From NCBI GenBank assembly GCA_035633115.1, contig DASQFN010000014.1, forward strand, positions 48,001 to 112,000: a stretch of DNA of 64,000 bases. Reading direction: 5' to 3'. Below are positions 17,664 to 25,517 of this stretch, in pieces (the stretch's first letter is position 1; each line of letters starts with the position of its first letter). This stretch comes from Gemmatimonadaceae bacterium (GTDB lineage Bacteria; Gemmatimonadota; Gemmatimonadetes; Gemmatimonadales; Gemmatimonadaceae). Both the position numbers and the translations under genes were made by a program. The notes under the pieces are model-generated. The model was not told the DNA's origin. It ran no database searches and worked only from the letters and a program-made list of their open reading frames with translations.

Positions 17664-18078
17664 CCCGCGTCGGGCGGACCGCGTAGCTGCGGCGATCCGC
17701 GAAGAGGTCGCGACATTTCTGGCCGAATCCGTCAAGGATCCGCGGATTGTCGGGTTTGTCACGGTCACCGGCGTCGAGATGACGCCCGACCTGCGGCACG
17801 CGCGCGTGTTCGTGAGCGTCATGGGCAGCGACGCCGAGAAGAACGCGACATTCGAGGGGTTGGCCAGCACCGCTACACATCTGCGATCGCACCTCGGACG
17901 ATCGCTCAGACTGCGAGTCGCTCCCGAGATACAGTTTCGTGAGGATGACAGCATCGCGCGCGCGGCGAGAATCGAGTCGCTGCTGGCGGAGATCCGCGAT
18001 GCTTCGCCGCCCGCGGCCCAACGCACAACGGACTCGCCGTCGTCCTCGGAGGGCGGCATTGATAGCCGGGACAGGTAA
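17656..18078 (+). CDS. rbfA: Ribosome-binding factor A, non-canonical start
   Basis: 30S maturation factor (KH-fold). The conserved N-terminus RRADRVAAAIREEV and core SVKDPRIVGFVTVTGVEMT, then DLRHARVFVSVMG, are read from about 17668. No ATG, GTG or TTG lies in frame between the upstream stop (17641-17643) and these residues. The first in-frame ATG, at 17779, would delete about 40 conserved residues. CTG 17656, overlapping the infB stop, gives RNPRRADRV and is the most sensible start; CTG 17650 is the alternative. The tail is Ser/Pro-rich and overlaps truB by 20 bases. Confidence 0.8.
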   Translation: MRNPRRADRVAAAIREEVATFLAESVKDPRIVGFVTVTGVEMTPDLRHARVFVSVMGSDAEKNATFEGLASTATHLRSHLGRSLRLRVAPEIQFREDDSIARAARIESLLAEIRDASPPAAQRTTDSPSSSEGGIDSRDR

Positions 18079-18778
18079 CGGAACACAGGCGGCCGCGCCG
18101 GTCGAAGGACTGCTCCTCGTTGACAAACCGGCGGGGGTAACGTCTCACGACATGGTTCTCGCTGCCCGCCGCGCTTATGGCGAGCGAAGCATCGGGCACC
18201 TTGGCACGCTCGATCCATTCGCCACCGGACTTCTCATAATGCTGATCGGGCGGTCGACGCGGCTCGCGACCTTCATCGACACCGAGCCGAAAGTGTACGA
18301 AGCGACGATTCGCTTCGGCACCGAGACAGATACCGACGATGCAACCGGAATCGTGACTCGCTCGGCGCCGTTACCGGATCCGGCGTCGGTTCGCGAGAGC
18401 ATGTCCCGCTTCACGGGCGATCTGATGCAGGTTCCCCCGGCGTACTCCGCGAAGTCATCCGGTGGAACACGCGCCTATGATGCGGCACGCCAGGGTCAGC
18501 CGCTCGACCTGCCGCCCGCGGCAGTCATGGTGCACAGCTGGGAAATACAGGACCAGCGAGATGAGTCGTTGACCGCGATCATCACGTGTGGGGGCGGTAC
18601 GTACATTCGGGCGCTTGCGCGCGACCTCGGTCGCGCAGCCGGAAGTGCGGCGCACCTGGCGTCACTCCGCAGAACGCGCTGCGGACGGTTCGATGTAGCC
18701 GATGCCGCGTCGCTCGAAGATCTTCGCAATTCGCCGCCACCCCTTCTCGCTCTCACTGTCGTGGCCGGCGATGCCTGA
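18059..18778 (+). CDS. truB: tRNA pseudouridine(55) synthase
   Basis: Makes pseudouridine 55 in the T loop of tRNAs. TTG 18059 is chosen: GGAGGG lies five bases upstream and the enzyme core (GLLLVDKPAGVTSHD) starts 16 residues later. It has 239 residues. The catalytic Asp is residue 52 in GHLGTLDPFATGLL; the Tyr of KVYEA and the QVPPAYSAKSSGG loop are present. It overlaps rbfA by 20 bases and ribF by 8, the usual rbfA-truB-ribF order. Confidence 0.94.
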   Translation: MIAGTGNGTQAAAPVEGLLLVDKPAGVTSHDMVLAARRAYGERSIGHLGTLDPFATGLLIMLIGRSTRLATFIDTEPKVYEATIRFGTETDTDDATGIVTRSAPLPDPASVRESMSRFTGDLMQVPPAYSAKSSGGTRAYDAARQGQPLDLPPAAVMVHSWEIQDQRDESLTAIITCGGGTYIRALARDLGRAAGSAAHLASLRRTRCGRFDVADAASLEDLRNSPPPLLALTVVAGDA

Positions 18779-19775
18779 TCTCGCTCAGCGCTCGCTCGAT
18801 TCGTCCCTCCCGCCGAACGTCGCGGGAACCATCGTCACGGTCGGCACTTTTGACGGTGTCCATCGAGGCCACATCGACGTCCTCGCACGCCTTGTGGCCC
18901 GAGCTGCGGCGACGGGCATGCCGAGCGTTCTCGTGAGCTTCGACCCGCACCCGCTGGAAGTCGTAAATCCAAACGCGGCGCCACCTCTGCTAACGTCCTT
19001 CGATGAAAAGCTCGAGGTGATCGCAGAAACAGGAATCAATTACTTCGCCGTGGTCCCGTTCACCCACACGCTTTCGGCGTACTCGGCGGAGGATTTCGTC
19101 GAGCACATTCTCCGGCGCCGCTTCCGGATGCGCGAGCTGTTGATCGGGCACGATCACGGCTTTGGTCACCACCGCGCCGGCAACGTGAGCGTCTTACGTG
19201 AGCTCGGAGCGAGCTCAGGGTTTCGAGTCGATGTTGTCGATGCCGTTTCGCTGTCGGATGGACAGCACGTATCGTCAACCTCGATCAGGCGTGCGGTTGC
19301 TGGCGGAGATCTGGCGCGTGCGGCGGAGGGACTTGGCCGACCTTATTCGGTCGGGGGAACCGTCGTCCGCGGGCAGGGAAGAGGCCGGGAGCTCGGCTTC
19401 GCCACTCTCAATGTTGCGCCGCCGTCGCCACGCAAGCTCCTCCCTCCCGAAGGCGTTTACGCCGTCCGGGTACAGACCGCGGACGGACCGTATGGTGGGA
19501 TGATGAATCTCGGCCCGCGCCCGACGTTCGGAGAGACCGAAACCACACTCGAAGCGCACCTCTTCGGAGCAACGGATGGATTCTATGGTACTACCGTAAG
19601 GATCGATTTCATCTCGTTTCTGCGTGACACGCGGAAATTCGCGAGCGCCGACGAGCTTGTACGCCAGCTCGAGCGCGACCGCGAGAACGCGCTTCGTTCG
19701 TTGACTCCATTTGCCGCCTCGGGTAACCTTAAAGGTTATTCCCGAACTGGAACTTTCACCCCGTCAGTCGCATGA
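18771..19775 (+). CDS. ribF: Bifunctional riboflavin kinase/FAD synthetase
   Basis: Converts riboflavin to FMN and FMN to FAD. It has 334 residues from ATG 18771. The FAD synthetase (nucleotidyltransferase) half carries [36 protein letters not shown] and [13 protein letters not shown]. The riboflavin kinase half starts near 190 ([26 protein letters not shown]), with [16 protein letters not shown] and the LEAHLF segment. It overlaps both truB and secD, so it is translationally coupled. Confidence 0.95.
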   Translation: MPDLAQRSLDSSLPPNVAGTIVTVGTFDGVHRGHIDVLARLVARAAATGMPSVLVSFDPHPLEVVNPNAAPPLLTSFDEKLEVIAETGINYFAVVPFTHTLSAYSAEDFVEHILRRRFRMRELLIGHDHGFGHHRAGNVSVLRELGASSGFRVDVVDAVSLSDGQHVSSTSIRRAVAGGDLARAAEGLGRPYSVGGTVVRGQGRGRELGFATLNVAPPSPRKLLPPEGVYAVRVQTADGPYGGMMNLGPRPTFGETETTLEAHLFGATDGFYGTTVRIDFISFLRDTRKFASADELVRQLERDRENALRSLTPFAASGNLKGYSRTGTFTPSVA

Positions 19776-21466
19776 ATCTGAGGTACCGGCTTTTACTGGT
19801 CGCGGGGCTAATCGCTGCCTCGTTGTTCGCTCTGTATCCGCGTCAGGTCGTGGAGCGTGTGAGAGGGCCGAACGGCTTTGTTTACGACACCCTCCAGCGC
19901 GTGCCCCTCAAGCTTGGCCTCGATCTGCAAGGCGGAATGCACCTCGCGCTGGAGGTCGACGAAACGAAGGGCCGGGTTGCCGACAAGGTCGAGGCACTCG
20001 ATCGGGCTCTCAAGGTCGTCCGAACCCGAATCGACCAGTTCGGCGTGTCGGAGCCGCTCGTTCAGAAATCGGGGGACGATCGTATCATCGTCGAGCTCCC
20101 CGGCATTGACGACCCGCAGCGGGCGCAGGACGTGGTTCAGAAGTCCGCCTTCCTGCAGTTTCAGATTACGGATAAGACTCAGGCATTGGAGAAGGCGTTC
20201 GCGCGCATAGACGCCGCGGCGAAATCCACCGCCTCCACGGCTGCAGCGCAGACGCAGTCCGGTACCGCGGCCTCGGCGCGCACGGACAGTGCGGCGGCCG
20301 CAGCGGCAGGTCTCCAGTCCCTGTTCACGAAGGACACCACGAAGAAAGCGGACACCACGAAGGCGGACAGCGCGAAGACAGACAGTGCGAAGACCGACAC
20401 TGCTATCGCCGCCGGCGGCCCGTTCTCCCGTCTCATTCAGCAGGGGCAAATGCCCGGCGAGTATTTCGTCGCGCAAACCGACGTGGACAAGATCGACTAC
20501 TACCTTTCGCTGCCCGCGGTTCAGGCGGCACTGCCGCCCGGCAAGGTCCTGCGCTGGGGAAGCGACACGACGTCCCTCGGCAATAACGCCTACCGCCCGC
20601 TGTATGTCCTCGACGCGCGACCGATCATCACAGGCGATTATCTGACTGATGCAAAGCCTGTGACGGATCCGACCGAGGGCACGCTGGTGACGTTCACTCT
20701 CAACAACGAGGGTGGCCGGCGGTTCCGAACCGAAACCACCAAGCACCTGCGTGATTACATGGCGATAGTGCTGGACGATCGCGTGATGGGACGTCCTCCC
20801 ATCATTCAGGGTGCGATCGGTACCAGAGGGCAGATAACAATGGGTGGCAGGGATCTTCAGGCAGCGTCGGACCTTGCGCTTGTTCTCCGCGCCGGCTCGC
20901 TGCCCACGCCGCTCAAGGTCGTCGAGATCCGCAACGTTGGTCCGAGCCTCGGCCAGGACTCGATCGATCAGGGACGGCGTGCCGGAATCATAGCCGTCAG
21001 TCTGCTTGTTGTGCTGATCATCGGCTACTACCGGTTCTCCGGAACTTTCGCCGTCGCCGGTCTGCTCCTCTATGTCCTGTTCACACTGGGAATGCTCGCG
21101 GGCTTCAACGCAGTGCTCACGCTGCCGGGGCTCGCCGGATTCGTTCTATCGCTCGGCGTCGCGGTCGATGCCAACGTCCTCATCTTCGAGCGGATACGCG
21201 AGGAGCTCGATCGAGGTAAGACGGTCAGGACGGCAATCGATGAGGGGTTCAGCAACGCGATGACTGCCATCGTCGACTCGAACGTCACTGCCGCACTCAC
21301 CGCGGCGGTTCTCTACCAGTTTGGAACAGGGCCGGTCCGCGGCTTCGCGGTCACGCTCCTCGCCGGCATCATCGCCTCGATGATCAGCTCCATCTTCGTC
21401 GTCCGGACCTTCTATATGGTGTGGCTGAATCGCCAGCGCACAGCTCCGCAGACCCTGAGCATCTGA
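19772..21466 (+). CDS. secD: Protein translocase subunit SecD
   Basis: Proton-driven membrane partner of SecYEG that helps complete protein export. It has 564 residues. One N-terminal membrane helix is followed by a large extracytoplasmic domain ([26 protein letters not shown]) and five C-terminal membrane helices ([29 protein letters not shown]). Between about residues 150 and 213 there is a low-complexity Ala/Thr/Lys/Asp insert. Four-base overlap with ribF; one-base overlap with secF. Confidence 0.95.
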   Translation: MNLRYRLLLVAGLIAASLFALYPRQVVERVRGPNGFVYDTLQRVPLKLGLDLQGGMHLALEVDETKGRVADKVEALDRALKVVRTRIDQFGVSEPLVQKSGDDRIIVELPGIDDPQRAQDVVQKSAFLQFQITDKTQALEKAFARIDAAAKSTASTAAAQTQSGTAASARTDSAAAAAAGLQSLFTKDTTKKADTTKADSAKTDSAKTDTAIAAGGPFSRLIQQGQMPGEYFVAQTDVDKIDYYLSLPAVQAALPPGKVLRWGSDTTSLGNNAYRPLYVLDARPIITGDYLTDAKPVTDPTEGTLVTFTLNNEGGRRFRTETTKHLRDYMAIVLDDRVMGRPPIIQGAIGTRGQITMGGRDLQAASDLALVLRAGSLPTPLKVVEIRNVGPSLGQDSIDQGRRAGIIAVSLLVVLIIGYYRFSGTFAVAGLLLYVLFTLGMLAGFNAVLTLPGLAGFVLSLGVAVDANVLIFERIREELDRGKTVRTAIDEGFSNAMTAIVDSNVTAALTAAVLYQFGTGPVRGFAVTLLAGIIASMISSIFVVRTFYMVWLNRQRTAPQTLSI

Positions 21467-22455
21467 TGCTGAGAATATTCCATAACACGAGTTACGATTT
21501 CATTCGCTGGTGGAAGTGGGCTGCCGGCCTTACGGCGGCCTTCCTTCTCATCGGCCTCGCCTCGTACATCCAGGCTCCCATCAACTACAGCATCGAGTTT
21601 ACGGGCGGCACGCTCGTCCAAGTGAAGTTTCGCCAGCCGCCCGATGTGGCGGCGCTGCGCGCGCGGATGACCGCTGCCGGCGTGCAGGGTGCTGAGATAA
21701 CCCAGTTCGGGTCGCCGACGGAATATACGATTCGCGCTCAGGAGGCCAGACTGGTAGCCTCTCAGGACACTGCGGCAGGCACCGTGGCGCGGCGCATCCG
21801 GACGGCGCTCCTGTCGACCTACGGTGCGGGCAACGCCGAAGTCATGCGAACGGAAGCGGTCGGCCCGCGAGTCGGAAGCGAGCTGCGGCGCAATGCTCTC
21901 ATTGCGATGATCGTTTCGTTCTTCATCACCCTCATTTATCTCGCGGTGCGCTTCGAGTGGCGCATGGGCCTGGCTGCCGTCGTGGCGACGGCACACGATT
22001 TCGTTGCCACGCTGGTGTTCCTCAAGCTGATGCATCTCGAAGTGTCTCTGATGGTTGTCGCCGGATTGCTCACCGTGATCGGGTATTCGATGAACGACAC
22101 GGTCATCATCTTCGACCGATTGCGCGAGGACCTTCGCAAGGCACGCAATGAGTCGCTCTATGACACGTTGAACCGTGCGATCAACGAGACGCTGCCACGC
22201 TCGATCATCACCCATTCGCTCTCGCTGACGTCTGTTCTTGCGCTGCTGCTCCTGGGTGGCGAGGTGATCCGGCCGTTCGCGTGGGTGATGGCGTTCGGAA
22301 TCTTCACGGGCACATTCAGCTCCATGTATGTGGCTGCTCCCATTCTCATCTGGATCGAGCGAAAATGGCCCAGGAAGACATCGGTCGCGCGCCGTTCATC
22401 GACAGCCACGCGCACCTCGCCGACTCCGCGTTCGCCGGCGACCGCGACGAGGTAA
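21466..22455 (+). CDS. secF: Protein translocase subunit SecF
   Basis: Works with SecD in the export motor. It has 329 residues from ATG 21466 (TGATG overlap with secD). The N-terminal helix is followed by the IEFTGGTLVQVKF motif, and the C-terminal half has five membrane helices with the GYSMNDTVIIFDRLRE signature. The last 30 residues are an Arg/Ser/Thr/Pro-rich tail. That tail is encoded by DNA that is also the first 91 bases of tatD in another frame. Confidence 0.95.
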   Translation: MLRIFHNTSYDFIRWWKWAAGLTAAFLLIGLASYIQAPINYSIEFTGGTLVQVKFRQPPDVAALRARMTAAGVQGAEITQFGSPTEYTIRAQEARLVASQDTAAGTVARRIRTALLSTYGAGNAEVMRTEAVGPRVGSELRRNALIAMIVSFFITLIYLAVRFEWRMGLAAVVATAHDFVATLVFLKLMHLEVSLMVVAGLLTVIGYSMNDTVIIFDRLREDLRKARNESLYDTLNRAINETLPRSIITHSLSLTSVLALLLLGGEVIRPFAWVMAFGIFTGTFSSMYVAAPILIWIERKWPRKTSVARRSSTATRTSPTPRSPATATR

Positions 22456-23192
22456 TCCGCCGGGCTCGCGACACGGGAGCCCGCGGCATAGTCTGCATCG
22501 GATCCGGCAGTGGCGCCGACGACGTCATGGGCGCAGCGCGTGACGCCGCTGCGCTCAGCCGCGAGAATTCCGGCTATGTCTTTTCTTCGGCCGGTGTGCA
22601 TCCGCACGATGCTTCGGGATTCGACCCGGTCTCTCATATTGAAGAGCTTCGCGAGCTCGTCGGCGCGGGTGCCGTAGCGATCGGCGAGTGCGGCCTCGAT
22701 TACCACTACGACAACTCGCCTCGACTAGAGCAGCGGCGGGCATTCGCCGAGCAGCTCGCACTTGCAGCCGAGGTGAAGCGCCCGGTTGTGGTGCACACGC
22801 GGGACGCCGAGGACGACACGCGTGCGATGGTGAGCGAAGCAGGAAAGGCCGGAGTGTCTGGTGTTTTGCATTGTTTCACCGGCACGCACTCATTGGCTGA
22901 AGCGGCGCTCGAAGCCGGCTGGTACATCTCCTTCAGCGGCATCGTGACCTTCCGCAAGTGGACCGATGACGATCTCCTCAGGCTGGTGCCAGACGACCGA
23001 ATTCTGGCGGAATCCGATTCACCGTACCTGGCGCCGGTTCCACACCGGGGAAAGCGGAACGAGCCGGCGTGGGTCAACTTTACAGTGGCTCGCCTCGCGA
23101 GAGCGCGTGGCGTGACTGCGGAGGAAATGGGCGCGACAGTAGCGGCGAACGCGGTGCGTCTCTTCAGTCTGGCGGCGGTGACAACACTCTGA
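22365..23192 (+). CDS. tatD: TatD-family metal-dependent deoxyribonuclease
   Basis: Magnesium-dependent 3'-5' exonuclease/hydrolase linked to DNA repair. It has 275 residues from ATG 22365. The TIM-barrel metal ligands are visible: DSHAHL, GVHPHDA, GECGLDYHYDNSP, VVVHTRDAEDD, LHCFTG and ESDSPYLAP. The start lies 91 bases inside secF. Because the conserved FIDSHAHL motif begins only 10 residues in, the overlap cannot be shortened below about 60 bases. Likely the last gene of the operon. Confidence 0.92.
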   Translation: MAQEDIGRAPFIDSHAHLADSAFAGDRDEVIRRARDTGARGIVCIGSGSGADDVMGAARDAAALSRENSGYVFSSAGVHPHDASGFDPVSHIEELRELVGAGAVAIGECGLDYHYDNSPRLEQRRAFAEQLALAAEVKRPVVVHTRDAEDDTRAMVSEAGKAGVSGVLHCFTGTHSLAEAALEAGWYISFSGIVTFRKWTDDDLLRLVPDDRILAESDSPYLAPVPHRGKRNEPAWVNFTVARLARARGVTAEEMGATVAANAVRLFSLAAVTTL

Positions 23193-23218
23193 GTAACATT
23201 GCGTCGCGACTTTGCAGG

Positions 23219-23299
23219 CGGCCGGTAGCAGGTAGCGGCCGGCGGGCAACAGCCGGCGGGTGGCGGCCAACGGGTACGGGCAACGGCCAACGGGTAACT
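23219..23299 (+). repeat. Short degenerate GC-rich direct repeats between tatD and ridA
   Basis: CGGCCAACGGGTA occurs exactly at 23264-23276 and 23284-23296, and GCCGGCGGG at 23238-23246 and 23252-23260, with near matches between. The array fills most of the 118-base gap. No spacer pattern or terminator is seen. Confidence 0.6.
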
Positions 23300-23310
23300 G
23301 GAGAAGAAGG

Positions 23311-23700
23311 ATGCTGAAGCATGTAACGACTGACAACGCGCCAGCAGCAATAGGCCCGTACTCTCAGGGTATCATCGCCAACGGATTCCTCTATACCGCA
23401 GGGCAGATAGCGCTCGATCCTGTTTCCGGTGAGATGGTGAAGGCCGACATTGTCGAGCAGACCGACCGCGTAATGAAAAATCTCCAGGGCATCCTCGAAT
23501 CGGCGGGTGCCGCCTGGAGCGACGTCGTGAAGACTACGGTGTACCTTCAGGATCTCGCGCATTTTCCGACCGTGAACGAGATCTACGGGCGCTGGACCGG
23601 CGACGCACGTCCTGCGCGATCGACGGTTCAGGTAGCCGCGCTACCCCGCGGCGCGCTCATCGAGATGGACCTGATAGCGCTGCTCCCCTCATCCACCTAG
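23311..23700 (+). CDS. ridA: RidA family enamine/imine deaminase
   Basis: Hydrolyses reactive 2-aminoacrylate and related enamines made by PLP enzymes. It has 129 residues from ATG 23311, with a purine-rich ribosome binding site (GGAGAAG). Family signatures are the N-terminal DNAPAAIGPYSQGI, FLYTAGQIALDP and the C-terminal RSTVQVAALPRGALIEMDLIAL, including the carboxylate-binding Arg. It is ten bases upstream of selD and probably shares its transcript. Confidence 0.93.
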   Translation: MLKHVTTDNAPAAIGPYSQGIIANGFLYTAGQIALDPVSGEMVKADIVEQTDRVMKNLQGILESAGAAWSDVVKTTVYLQDLAHFPTVNEIYGRWTGDARPARSTVQVAALPRGALIEMDLIALLPSST

Positions 23701-23710
23701 ACATTCGAAA

Positions 23711-24757
23711 ATGACCGGCACCTCCAAGACGCGCGAAGAGCTGTTCCGCCTCACTGCATTTGCGCGCTGCGCCGGTTGAGCGTCCAAAATGGGTCCGGGC
23801 GACCTGTTGTCAGCGCTTGCGCCTCTGCCGTCGATGACGGACGAGCGCCTCCTCGTCGGACGTGAAACGTTCGACGACGCCGGTGTTTACCTCATCGCCG
23901 ACGGCGTCGCTCTCGTCCAGACCGTTGATTTTTTCGCGCCGATAGTCGACGACCCCTACGAGTTCGGCCAGGTTGCCGCCGCTAACGCGTTGTCCGACGT
24001 CTATGCGATGGGCGGCCAGCCGCTCACGGCTCTCAACATCGTCGCGTTTCCTACGGGAGAGCTGCCGTTGTCGGTGCTGACGGACATTCTGCGCGGCGGG
24101 CAGGCGAAGGTGCACGAGGCGGGGGCACTCATAATCGGGGGGCATACCGTAATCGACACGGAGCTCAAGTACGGACTCGCCGTTACTGGACGTGCGCATC
24201 CGGATTTCCTGCTCACGAACGCCGCAGCAAAACCGGGCGATCGCCTGGTGCTTACAAAGCCGATCGGCAACGGGATTCTCGCGACTGCTCTGAAGCGGGG
24301 CATCGTGCCGCCGTCTGCAGGCGCGGAAATGCTCGAGGTGATGAAGCGCTTGAACGGCGCGGCGAGCCGCGCGGCCCTCGCGGCCGGCGTGAAATGCGCG
24401 ACTGACATCACGGGGTACGGACTGCTCGGGCACGCGTCTCACATTGCCCGTGCCAGCAAGGTGACACTTCGAATACGCGCGGCCTCGGTCTCGATCCTGG
24501 GCGGTGCTCGCGAAGCACTCAGTCAGGGCGCTACAACGGACGGCCTCAAACGTAATCAGGAATACCTGAAGGATCTCATTGAATGGCGCGGCAAGTCCGC
24601 CGATGAGGGTGCGCTGCTGTGCGATCCACAGACATCGGGGGGACTGCTCGTCGCCGTGCCACCGAGCCGAGTCGCTGGCTATCTTTCGAAAATCGAAGGA
24701 GCGGTGGAAATCGGCGAAGTGCTCGAGCGAGAGAACATTGCTATCGTGGTTGACTGA
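23711..24757 (+). CDS. selD: Selenide, water dikinase (SelD) with in-frame selenocysteine UGA
   Basis: Makes selenophosphate, the selenium donor for selenocysteine synthesis. The real start is ATG 23711. The frame continues through a TGA at 23777-23779, so the product is 348 residues with Sec at residue 23. Context is RLTAFARCAG-U-ASKMGPGDLL, aligning Sec23 and Lys26 with the catalytic Cys17 and Lys20 of E. coli SelD. Downstream motifs (DGVALVQTVDFFAP, ANALSDVYAMGG, GGHTV, DITGYGLLGH, DPQTSGGLLVAV) are complete. A start at the internal ATG 23789 would remove the active site. A tRNA-Sec gene follows directly. Confidence 0.92.
23777..23808 (+). promoter_or_regulatory. Sec UGA codon with bacterial SECIS-like hairpin in selD
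   Basis: After TGA 23777-23779, bases 23788-23795 (AATGGGTC) pair with 23801-23808 (GACCTGTT) through eight pairs including two G-U. The apical loop CGGGC (23796-23800) begins 16 bases after the UGA and has G at its second position. These values fit the published general description of bacterial SECIS elements, which recruit SelB. Confidence 0.7.
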
Positions 24758-24764
24758 ACAGAAC

Positions 24765-24861
24765 GGGGGTGGATGGGGCCTGGTGGCTTCCCCAGTCTTC
24801 AAAACTGGTGTGACCCGACCAAGTCGGGCCGGGTGGGTTCGATTCCCACACTCTCCCGCCA
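24765..24861 (+). tRNA. selC: tRNA-Sec (anticodon UCA)
   Basis: Anticodon arm CCAGT-CTTCAAA-ACTGG with anticodon TCA reads UGA. The long D stem of six pairs (GGGGCC/GGCTTC, loop TGGT), a long variable arm (CCCGAC/GTCGGG), T arm GTGGG-TTCGATT-CCCAC and an encoded CCA at 24859-24861 are all typical of tRNA-Sec. The eight-position acceptor stem is imperfect, with about six pairs formed. It sits 7 bases after selD. Only selD and selC of the Sec machinery are in this window. Confidence 0.88.
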
Positions 24862-24890
24862 CCGCACTCCCGGCGCTGGCGTTTTTTTTT
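24857..24890 (+). terminator. Probable terminator of tRNA-Sec
   Basis: CGCCA-CCG (24857-24864) pairs with CGG (24871-24873) and TGGCG (24877-24881), with a three-base bulge, followed by nine T (24882-24890). The hairpin uses the last bases of the tRNA. The T run also reads as three Phe codons in the next gene. Confidence 0.5.
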
Positions 24891-25517
24891 GCGACTGCGC
24901 TAGCGCCACTGATCGCACAAGCGCAAAGAGTCGACACAACAGTCGCAGCACAGGCCGCGAAAACACTCTGCAAGCCGCCGGGCCGAAAGCCGCCGTCACC
25001 TCCGAACGTTCCGAGCGTCGTCATTGCCGGGGAGGTCGAGAAACAGCTGCCCGACTGTCGCGTGCCTCTTTCCCCACGCGCCGCTCTTATTCGCTCTCTG
25101 CTCTTACCGGGATTCGCGCAATACCAGCTCCTCCGCCCGAAAGCGGCAGCGCTCTTCGTGGGCACCGAGCTCGGCTCGATTGGCATGGCGCTGAAGTCCA
25201 AGCACGACCTCGACGAAGCAACAGCCGCGCGGCGCGACACTACGATCGAGCCGGTTCTGGACGTGGACGGACAACCAGTCATCGATCCGGAGACGGGTTT
25301 ACCGAAAACGGTGGGAGTACCGAAGAACAAGAACCTCGCGGATCGCCGGCGGGCGCGACGCACGCACCTCGAGGATTGGCTCGCCGCAATCGTTTTCAAC
25401 CATCTCTTCTCGGGCGCGGACGCCTGGGTCGCGGCAAACCTGGCCGACTTCAACACCAACGTTACCGTTACCACTATCGGTCGCGGCATTCGCGTGGCCG
25501 CATACGTTGCATGGTGA
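24876..25517 (+). CDS. Exported DUF5683-like protein, start uncertain
   Basis: An unknown envelope protein. The frame encodes a hydrophobic N-terminal stretch (LAFFFATALAPLIAQAQ) that looks like a signal peptide, then a Pro-rich spacer and a DUF5683-like region (SPRAALIRSLLLPGFAQYQ) with a hydrophobic turn and a tail of helices. No ATG, GTG or TTG lies between the tRNA and the signal sequence. The options are CTG 24876 (used here) or GTG 24810 inside the tRNA-Sec gene. The stop overlaps the start of murI. Confidence 0.6.
   Translation: MAFFFATALAPLIAQAQRVDTTVAAQAAKTLCKPPGRKPPSPPNVPSVVIAGEVEKQLPDCRVPLSPRAALIRSLLLPGFAQYQLLRPKAAALFVGTELGSIGMALKSKHDLDEATAARRDTTIEPVLDVDGQPVIDPETGLPKTVGVPKNKNLADRRRARRTHLEDWLAAIVFNHLFSGADAWVAANLADFNTNVTVTTIGRGIRVAAYVAW

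Noticed and set aside
15447..18218. Long minus-strand frames antisense to infB and rbfA
   Set aside because: Their sequences are biased, domain-free and shadow the conserved infB-rbfA-truB genes.
23219..23299. Possible CRISPR-like array
   Set aside because: Units are short, degenerate and have no regular spacers, and no cas genes are nearby.
23777..23779. TGA read as a stop, making selD a pseudogene or a shorter gene from ATG 23789
   Set aside because: The codon aligns with the catalytic Cys, coding continues on both sides, a SECIS-like hairpin follows and tRNA-Sec is adjacent.
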